In this document: piece by piece, positions 57,051 through 64,000 of the stretch | Numbering within the stretch: position 1 is the stretch's first letter | How the letters are laid out: the number at the start of each line of letters is the position of its first letter | Position numbers and translations under genes: made by a program | The notes under the pieces: model-generated | The model's input: only the letters and a program-made list of their open reading frames with translations | The model's database searches: none | Told to the model about the DNA's origin: nothing | Assembly: GCA_016874035.1 (NCBI GenBank) | Contig: VGVM01000001.1 | Coordinates: 101,878 to 165,877 of the forward strand | Length of the DNA stretch: 64,000 nt | Source of the DNA: Gemmatimonadota bacterium | GTDB lineage: Bacteria > Gemmatimonadota > Gemmatimonadetes > Gemmatimonadales > Gemmatimonadaceae | Direction of reading: 5' to 3'

Positions 57051-59335
57051 CCACGCGCTCGCGGCTCCTCGCCTGCACGGGCGCCGCGCTGCTCGCGGTG
57101 GGCGCTCCCCTCGGGTTGCGCGGTGGCGGCGGTGTACTGCACGCGCAGGACCTCACGTGCGATCGCGGAGACCTCGAGGTCGCGGCACTCCGATTCTCGG
57201 GCAACACGGCGTTCGCCGACGCGGTGCTCGAGGCCGGGATCGTCACGACGCAATCCTCGTGGGCGCGGCGTCGGCTGGGTTTCATCGGACGTTCGCGATG
57301 CCTCGACCGCGCGCAGTTCGCGCTCGACGTGGCGCGCCTCACGGTGTTCTACCGGAACCACGGCTACGTGGACGCCACGGTGGACACCGTCGTGACCGCG
57401 CTCAGCGCCTCGCGCGTGGCGGTGGAGTTCCGGGTCGCCGAAGGCGAGCCGGTTCGTATTTCCGCGCTGGCCATCGAGGGACTGGAGCGGGTGCCGGAAC
57501 GCGAGCAGGTCATGGGCGGGCTGAGCGCGGCGGTGGGTCAGCCATTCGACAAGTACGCGATCGAGGCGGCGCGCGACTCGCTGTCCCGGCGCCTCCGCAA
57601 CACCGGCTATCCCGACGCCGAGGTCTTTGTCGGGTACGACACGGAGGTGGCGGCGCATCGCGCGTCGCTGATCTTCAGCGTCCATCCCGGCGCGCGCGCG
57701 ACGATCGGTCCCGTGCGTGTGGTGGCGGCGCCGCGCGCGGGCGGTGCGCGCGGGATCGGCGACGCGACGGTTCGCCGCGTCGCCGGCGTGACCGAGGGCG
57801 ACCTGTACAGCGAGGAACGGCTGGAGCGCGCCAAGCGATCGCTCTACCAGACCGAGGCCTACGACCAAGTGAGCGTCCGCACGGATTCCGGTCCGACGCG
57901 CGGCGACTCGTCGCGGATCGGGGTGACACTCGACCTGGTCGAGGGTTACATGCGCACCATGCGCACGGCCGCCGGGTACGGCACCCTCGATTGTTTTCGC
58001 GCGACCGGTGACCTGACGCAGTACAACGCGTTCGGTGGCGCCGCGCGCCTCGACCTTCGCTCACGCGTGTCGAAGCTGGGCATCAGCGCGCCGCTGAGCG
58101 GCCTGGACGCCCTCTGTCCGCAGGCGAAGGCCGACGACTACAGTCGCGACCTCAACTACTACGGCGGCGCATCCGTGTCGCGCGGCGCGCTGGCCGGCGG
58201 ATTCGTCCCTTCCGTTACGCTGTACAGCGAACGCCGGTCGGAGTACCGCGCCTTCCTGCGCACGATTCCCGTCGGCGGCACCGTGACGTTCGCCCGCAGT
58301 CGCGGGGGTGTCGGCGCGCTGCTCGGCTATTCGGTCGAATACGGACGGACCGAAGCGCAGCCCGCGCTGCTCTGCGCGGTGTTCAACGCCTGCGAGGCGG
58401 CGGATCGCAGCTCCCTGCAGCGCACGCAGCAGCTGGCGGTCGCCAGCGTGGCATGGACGCGCGAGACGGGCGACAACCTGCTCAATCCCACGCGCGGCAG
58501 CGTGCTGCGCGCGGAGTTCCGCACCGCGGGCCGGCACACCGGCAGCGACCCGGCCCTTCAGTTCAATCGCGTGTTGCTCGACGGCACGCGCTACCTGGCC
58601 TTGGGGCCGGATGTGACGCTGGCCGCGCGGCTCCGGCTGGGCGCGGTCGTGGGGCCGTCGCTCTCCCTCGGCAAGGCGGCGCTCTTCGTGCCGCCCCAGG
58701 AACGGCTGTTCGCTGGCGGGCCGACCACCGTGCGGGGCTTTTCGCAGAACGAGCTCGGGCCCGCGGTGTACATCGCCGCGTCGTACGACACCGTGCGCGC
58801 GAACGGCTTGCCGGGTGGGACGCCGTCGAACCCTGCCGATACCGTGTTCCTGCGGGCAAGGAGCGACGAGCCCGGCGAACGCACGGTCCCGACCGGTGGC
58901 AACGCACTCGTGGTCGCCAACATCGAGGCGCGCTTCCGCAGCCCCGTGCTGCCGGACCTGCTGCAGTGGACGGCGTTCGTTGACGCGGGCGAAGTGTGGA
59001 ACCGGGGTACCACGGGCACGAGGCTCGGCTCGCGCGCGCTTCGGTGGACGCCAGGGCTGGGTGTCCGGGCGCGGTCCGTGATCGGGTTCATCCGGCTCGA
59101 CCTCGCGTACAACGCGTACCAGCGCCCGTCCGGGGCGGCGTACTTCGATGCGCCGGTGGCAGTCGGTGGAGCCTTGCTCTGCGTGAGCCCCGGCAACGCG
59201 CTGCGCGTGACCGCCGGAAGCGACGGGCGGCTGGCGCAGGCGGCGGGCGACTGCCCGGCGACGTTCGCGCCTCCGCGCAGCGCGGCGTTCATCCGGCGGC
59301 TCACGCCGAGCATCTCGATCGGCCAGGCGTTCTGA
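57047..59335 (+). CDS. TamA/BamA-superfamily outer-membrane protein (POTRA + barrel)
   Basis: TTG 57047 overlapping upstream TGA; POTRA segments (FYRNHGYVDATVDTV; LRNTGYPDAEVFVGYD); FAGGPTTVRGFSQNELGPAV. Confidence 0.88.
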   Translation: MTTRSRLLACTGAALLAVGAPLGLRGGGGVLHAQDLTCDRGDLEVAALRFSGNTAFADAVLEAGIVTTQSSWARRRLGFIGRSRCLDRAQFALDVARLTVFYRNHGYVDATVDTVVTALSASRVAVEFRVAEGEPVRISALAIEGLERVPEREQVMGGLSAAVGQPFDKYAIEAARDSLSRRLRNTGYPDAEVFVGYDTEVAAHRASLIFSVHPGARATIGPVRVVAAPRAGGARGIGDATVRRVAGVTEGDLYSEERLERAKRSLYQTEAYDQVSVRTDSGPTRGDSSRIGVTLDLVEGYMRTMRTAAGYGTLDCFRATGDLTQYNAFGGAARLDLRSRVSKLGISAPLSGLDALCPQAKADDYSRDLNYYGGASVSRGALAGGFVPSVTLYSERRSEYRAFLRTIPVGGTVTFARSRGGVGALLGYSVEYGRTEAQPALLCAVFNACEAADRSSLQRTQQLAVASVAWTRETGDNLLNPTRGSVLRAEFRTAGRHTGSDPALQFNRVLLDGTRYLALGPDVTLAARLRLGAVVGPSLSLGKAALFVPPQERLFAGGPTTVRGFSQNELGPAVYIAASYDTVRANGLPGGTPSNPADTVFLRARSDEPGERTVPTGGNALVVANIEARFRSPVLPDLLQWTAFVDAGEVWNRGTTGTRLGSRALRWTPGLGVRARSVIGFIRLDLAYNAYQRPSGAAYFDAPVAVGGALLCVSPGNALRVTAGSDGRLAQAAGDCPATFAPPRSAAFIRRLTPSISIGQAF

Positions 59336-59337
59336 GC

Positions 59338-62300
59338 ATGGGCCGCCGCCAACTCGTCGTCCTCATCAGCGCCGCCGTCATGGTGCTGCTCGGCGCCGGG
59401 GCCGTCGGGGCCCTGGTGGTGGCGACCCAGAGCGACGATGGCCGTGAATGGATTCGCGCGCGGTTGGCGGCATTCCTCAATCGCGGCTTGCAGGGCGAAC
59501 TGAAGGTCGGGCGCCTCTCAGGCTCGTTCCTGACCGACCTGACGATTGACACGCTGGAGCTTCGTGACCGCGGCGATTCCGTGTTCTTCGCCGCGGGTCG
59601 CGTGACCGTGCACTACGATCCGCGCGACCTCCTCGACGGCCGGATCATCATCCGCAGCATGGATGCCACGAACCCGTTCATCGTGATCCGGAAGGAACTC
59701 GACACGGCGTGGAACTACAACAAGGTGTTCGCGGCCAACGAAGGACCGAGGCCTGTGTCCCGACTCACGCGCACCGCGTTCGGCGCGCGGGTGATGCTGC
59801 ACAACGTGCGCGTTCGCGGTGGGCATATCCAGCTGACGAAGCCGTGGCGCCCCGCCGATTCCCTGCGGGCGGACAAGCGCGACAGCGCGATCGCATTCAA
59901 CCTCGCGGACACGTACAACGACATCGAGCGGGTGACGCTGGGCGGACAACGCGGATTCCAGAAGACGTGGCGGTGGAAGGATATCGATGCGACGTTCTCG
60001 CGCATCCGCTGGCGCCATCCCGACAGCACGGGCCGCCGCTTCACCGTCGCGCGGCTCGACATGACGGAAACCGTGCCGCCCTTCCGGTTCCGCGAGATGC
60101 GGGGCGAAGCCACCTGGCGCGGCGACACCGCGTGGTTTGACATGCCGCACTTCCGCCTGCCGGGGTCGGTCGGCTCGATCAAGGGCTCGGTCGAATGGCC
60201 GATCAACAACAACATGTACTGGGATGTGCGCGTGCGCGGTGACACGGTCGCGCTGACCGACATCCACTGGATCTACCCGACCCTGCCGACGGTGGGGAGC
60301 GGGTCCATGGACCTGCGAATCCTCACGCGCCGTGAGAACCACGAAGTCACGGACTACGTGATCACGAACATGGATGTGCGGAGCCGGGGCTCGCGGCTCG
60401 TCGGCGACATGACGTACCGCGTTGGCGGTCCGGTGCTGGAGGTCCGCGATGTGGCCCTCGCGCTGCGGCCCGCGAACTTCATCCTGTTCGAGACGCTGAA
60501 CGGCGTGCCGTTCCCGTATGCGTGGAAGGGCGATGTCACCGGCACCGTGCTGGCGTCCGGAGGGCCGGTGAACCGGTTCAAGGTCGAGCGCGCGGACCTC
60601 GCGTTCGAGGACCACAACGTGCCGGGAGCGACCGCCAAGGGCGTCGGGCGCGGCGAACTCGATATCCTCTTTCCGGCATTCGCGAAGTTTCACGGGTTCG
60701 AGCTGGAACTCGACCACTTCGACCTGCGCACCGGGCAGTTCCTCAACCCGCTGTTCCCGCGGCTCGACGGGCGAATCGGGGGCACCGCGGTGCTCGATTC
60801 CGTCTGGCTGGACGTCCGGGTGCGCGATGCGGACCTCGTGCATCGCGACGGCGACGACGTGGCGCCGACGCGCGTGCGCGGCGCCGCGCGGGTGACGTTG
60901 GGCGACGACTTCGTCACGGTGGATGCCGCGGGCACGGCGCTTCCGCTGTCGATGGACGCCATGGCGAAGTCCTACCCGATGCTGCCGCTTCGCGGCGAAT
61001 ACAGCGGCACGATGCGCGCGCAGGGAACGATTGCCGACCTCGCGTACACGGCGGACCTCTCCGGGCCGGCGGGACGCGTGCAGGTGGATGGCCGGTTCGA
61101 CGGATTTGAGCCGACGTTCGGCGCCGTGGCGCGCGCGACGCTCTCGTCGTTCGACCTGCGCACGGGCCTCGGGAATCCGGCCCTGCCGACCTCGGAGCTC
61201 GATGCGCGAATCACGGTTGACCTTCGCGGGGATTCGCTGGCCACGCTGGCCGGCACGGCGCAGGTGCAGGTGGATCGGTCGGTCGTGGACAGCGTGCGCG
61301 TCTTCGGCGGCCAGGCGACGATGCGTTTTGGCGGCCGCCTGCTGCGCGTGGACAGCCTCCGTCTTGAATCCACCGCGGCGGAGCTGCGCGCGGCGGGTGG
61401 TCTTGGCCTGTCCTCCGACGTCACCGATTCGCTCGGGTTCCGCGTGACGGTGGATTCGCTGGGCGGGCTCCGACGGTATCTCGCGCGGACGAGCGCGGAC
61501 TCGCTGGCGGGCGGGTTCCGCGTGCTTGGCGCGCTGACCGGCCAGCTGAGCCGATTCGCCGTGGACGCCGCGCTCGATGGCGGCGATGGACTTCGGATTC
61601 GCGACGGCACGGCGCGCGGGCTCCGCGCGGCGGTCTCGCTCTCGGGCCTCCCGGATTCCGCGACCGGCGCAGTGACGGCGAGACTCGACGGTGTCCGCGT
61701 GGGGACCTCCGTGTTTCCGGACGTGGACCTGCGCGCCGACGTCGGCGCCGGCCGACAGGCGTACACGCGCGCGGCGATCGTGAGTGGCACGGGCGCGACC
61801 ATGCGGGCGACCGCGGCGATCGAGCGACTCGCCGATTCCGGGTTTGTCGTCCGGCTGGACTCGCTGGCGGCCCGGACGGCGTCGAATACGTGGCGCCTGC
61901 AACGGCCGTCCCGGTTCACGCTCGTGGGGCGCGGCCTCCGCGTGGACACGCTCGCGCTGGCCGGGCTCACGGGCGGCCGCATTGACGCGTCCGGTCGGAA
62001 CGCCGGGACGGATTCGATCGCGCTTGGCATTCGTGCGAGCAACGTGCCGCTCGCCGACCTCGGTGAGGTACTGCAGGTCCGCTCGCCCTTGAGCGGCCTC
62101 CTGACGGGCCGCGCCGAGCTGCGCGGCACGCGCGCACAGCCCGACCTGTTCTACACGGCGTCGCTCAGCGAGGGCCGACTGGGCCCGCTTGGCTTCGACG
62201 CGCTCGATGCGGATGGCCGCTACGCGAATCGCCGGCTGACGACGTCCATGGGCCTGCGTCGCGGCGGCCGACCGGCGTTGCACGCGGACGCATCGCTGCC

Positions 62301-63900
62301 GTTGGATCTTTCGCTCGACGCCGCCGGCTCGCGCCTCCTCGAGGAACCGCTCACGGCGCACATCCGGACGGACAGCGCGGGGCTCGCCCTGCTGGAGAGC
62401 TTCGTGCCGGCCGTGCGCGACGCATCGGGGACGATGGACCTCGACCTCGCGCTGGGTGGCACGTGGCGGCATCCGCGCGCCACCGGCCTGCTCTCGGTTC
62501 GCGACGGGAGGTTGCGGCTCGCGCCCATGGGCAACGTCGCGCTGAGCGGCGTGCGCGCCGATATCGGCTTCCTCGGGGACAGCATCGTCATCCGCGAACT
62601 GTCGGCACGCGACTCAACCGACGCGGGGAAGACGGCGCAGGTCAGCGGGACGATCGGGATCCGCGACATCGCCGACCCATCGTTCGCGCTGGGCGTCGAG
62701 ATGCAGCGATTCACGGTCGTGGACGACCCGCGCCTGGCGCGACTCGACCTCACCGGGAACGCCCGGCTGTCGGGTCGCCGCAGCGGCAGTGTGCTCGCGG
62801 GCGACGGGTTCACGGTGGAGCGCGGCGAGATTCGACTCACCGAGCTGTACCAGAAGCGCGTGATCGCCGTGGACGAACTTTCGATCAGCGGCCTCGCCGA
62901 CACGACCGCCGCTGCGAACGTCCTGGCGGCCGCGGCGGGCGACACCCTCCTCATGAACAACCTCACGGTGCAGAACGTGCCGATCCGCATGGGGCCGGAC
63001 GTCTGGTTGCGCTCTGAGGAAGCGAACATCGCGCTGGGCGGCTTCGTGAATGTCACGCGCGGGCGGCCGCAACGCGGCGGCGGTGCGCGGCAGCAGCTCC
63101 TCCTCGAGGGCCCGCTCCAGACCGTGCGCGGCACCTACCGCCTGAATCTCGGCCTGGTGCAGCGCACGTTCGCGGTCGAGGGCGGCGAGGTGCGCTTCTA
63201 CGGCGATCCCGACCTCAACGCGACGCTGAACATCAATGCGCTCCACGTCGTGCGGCAGATCGGGCAGCAGGGCGCGCGGCCGGACGTGCGCGTTCGCGTG
63301 CATATCGGCGGCACCCGACTCGCGCCGACCGCCGAGCTTTCGAGCCCGGATTCGATCCGCGTCACGACTGGCGACCTCATCAGCTACCTCACCACCGGGG
63401 GCCCGAGCAGCGAGATCAGCGGTCGCGGGAACGACTACACCTCGACGGCAACGCGCGCCCTGCTCACGAGCGTCGGGTCGGTGCTGAGCGGCAAGGCCGT
63501 CTCGGGTGGGCTGTGCGATGATGCGCAGCTCTCGACGGCGGGGCTGGATGCCTACTGGGCCGGCGGCTCGTCGCTCCGGGACGTCAGCGGTCGGGTGCTG
63601 CAAGGCACGCGGTTCAACTGCGCGCGCCAGCTGAGCGACCGGCTGTTCGTGCGGCTCGACGCGGGGCTCTGCCAGGTCGGCGAACTCGTCGGCAGCGGCT
63701 CCGCGACGTCCACGGCGCCGTCGTTCGCCGACACGTTCGGCGCGAAGGTGGACTACCGCATGTCGCGCGACCTGACGTTGTCGCTGGGCGTCGAACCGCC
63801 CACGAGCGCGGTGTTCTGCCGGACGGACGCTGGGGCGCGCGGCTTTGCGCCCACGCCGCGCCAGATCGGCCTCGACCTGTTCCGCTTCTGGCGGTTCTAG
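59338..63900 (+). CDS. TamB/DUF490-family translocation and assembly protein
   Basis: ATG 59338, N-terminal TM; 1520 aa; C-terminal GTYRLNLGLVQRTFAVEGGEVRFYGDPDLNATLNINA...DLISYLTTGGPSSEISG. Confidence 0.92.
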   Translation: MGRRQLVVLISAAVMVLLGAGAVGALVVATQSDDGREWIRARLAAFLNRGLQGELKVGRLSGSFLTDLTIDTLELRDRGDSVFFAAGRVTVHYDPRDLLDGRIIIRSMDATNPFIVIRKELDTAWNYNKVFAANEGPRPVSRLTRTAFGARVMLHNVRVRGGHIQLTKPWRPADSLRADKRDSAIAFNLADTYNDIERVTLGGQRGFQKTWRWKDIDATFSRIRWRHPDSTGRRFTVARLDMTETVPPFRFREMRGEATWRGDTAWFDMPHFRLPGSVGSIKGSVEWPINNNMYWDVRVRGDTVALTDIHWIYPTLPTVGSGSMDLRILTRRENHEVTDYVITNMDVRSRGSRLVGDMTYRVGGPVLEVRDVALALRPANFILFETLNGVPFPYAWKGDVTGTVLASGGPVNRFKVERADLAFEDHNVPGATAKGVGRGELDILFPAFAKFHGFELELDHFDLRTGQFLNPLFPRLDGRIGGTAVLDSVWLDVRVRDADLVHRDGDDVAPTRVRGAARVTLGDDFVTVDAAGTALPLSMDAMAKSYPMLPLRGEYSGTMRAQGTIADLAYTADLSGPAGRVQVDGRFDGFEPTFGAVARATLSSFDLRTGLGNPALPTSELDARITVDLRGDSLATLAGTAQVQVDRSVVDSVRVFGGQATMRFGGRLLRVDSLRLESTAAELRAAGGLGLSSDVTDSLGFRVTVDSLGGLRRYLARTSADSLAGGFRVLGALTGQLSRFAVDAALDGGDGLRIRDGTARGLRAAVSLSGLPDSATGAVTARLDGVRVGTSVFPDVDLRADVGAGRQAYTRAAIVSGTGATMRATAAIERLADSGFVVRLDSLAARTASNTWRLQRPSRFTLVGRGLRVDTLALAGLTGGRIDASGRNAGTDSIALGIRASNVPLADLGEVLQVRSPLSGLLTGRAELRGTRAQPDLFYTASLSEGRLGPLGFDALDADGRYANRRLTTSMGLRRGGRPALHADASLPLDLSLDAAGSRLLEEPLTAHIRTDSAGLALLESFVPAVRDASGTMDLDLALGGTWRHPRATGLLSVRDGRLRLAPMGNVALSGVRADIGFLGDSIVIRELSARDSTDAGKTAQVSGTIGIRDIADPSFALGVEMQRFTVVDDPRLARLDLTGNARLSGRRSGSVLAGDGFTVERGEIRLTELYQKRVIAVDELSISGLADTTAAANVLAAAAGDTLLMNNLTVQNVPIRMGPDVWLRSEEANIALGGFVNVTRGRPQRGGGARQQLLLEGPLQTVRGTYRLNLGLVQRTFAVEGGEVRFYGDPDLNATLNINALHVVRQIGQQGARPDVRVRVHIGGTRLAPTAELSSPDSIRVTTGDLISYLTTGGPSSEISGRGNDYTSTATRALLTSVGSVLSGKAVSGGLCDDAQLSTAGLDAYWAGGSSLRDVSGRVLQGTRFNCARQLSDRLFVRLDAGLCQVGELVGSGSATSTAPSFADTFGAKVDYRMSRDLTLSLGVEPPTSAVFCRTDAGARGFAPTPRQIGLDLFRFWRF

Positions 63901-63960
63901 AAGCAGTTTCTAAACCCTCGCTCGGTCGTTTGAGAGGAAGGTGGCCTCGCTCCGAGCGGG

Positions 63961-64000
63961 GTGATGATGAAAGTCGAGCTGACGGATGCGCAGTGGGCCC
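63961..64000 (+). mobile_element. Start of probable IS5-like transposase gene, cut by right edge
   Basis: GTG ATG ATG AAA GTC GAG CTG ACG GAT GCG CAG TGG GCC = (V)MMKVELTDAQWA, typical IS5-family start. Confidence 0.5.

Noticed and set aside
59518-62472. 984-aa antisense ORF opposite tamB
   Set aside because: Same GC-bias artefact; no recognisable domain or start context.

Overview
High-GC chromosomal window, most like Gemmatimonadota (inferred from gene content: SusC/SusD-type receptors, exported beta-propeller and amidohydrolase proteins, 'isoamylase early-set' proteins; not proven). No rRNA, tRNA, CRISPR or prophage was recognised. Gene content includes: a YggT-family protein cut by the left edge and absent from the supplied ORF track; an ECF sigma operon with two glycogen-binding-like (CBM48/AMPK) proteins; two Tat-type class V aminotransferases, one next to an exported RidA; an EVE-domain protein with a basic tail; TonB/SusCD receptors; two tandem PD40-amidohydrolases, the first lacking the metal-ligand histidines; gltA; a mutY-like gene with an apparent frameshift at the catalytic Glu codon; split VWA and MoxR-like genes; glcDEF plus ygfZ-like; a sigma-70 gene; aroB, pduO-type and STPK genes; a TamA/TamB-like pair; and the start of a probable IS5-like transposase at the right edge. 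Best candidates for something undescribed are (1) the ECF sigma/CBM48 operon with an internal terminator-like hairpin, (2) the coupled pseudo/active amidohydrolase pair beside SusCD, (3) the Tat-PLP enzyme/exported RidA pair, and (4) the intergenic repeats (heptamer arrays flanking a terminator; a ~100-bp direct and inverted repeat). All calls come from reading motifs by eye; no database search was run.
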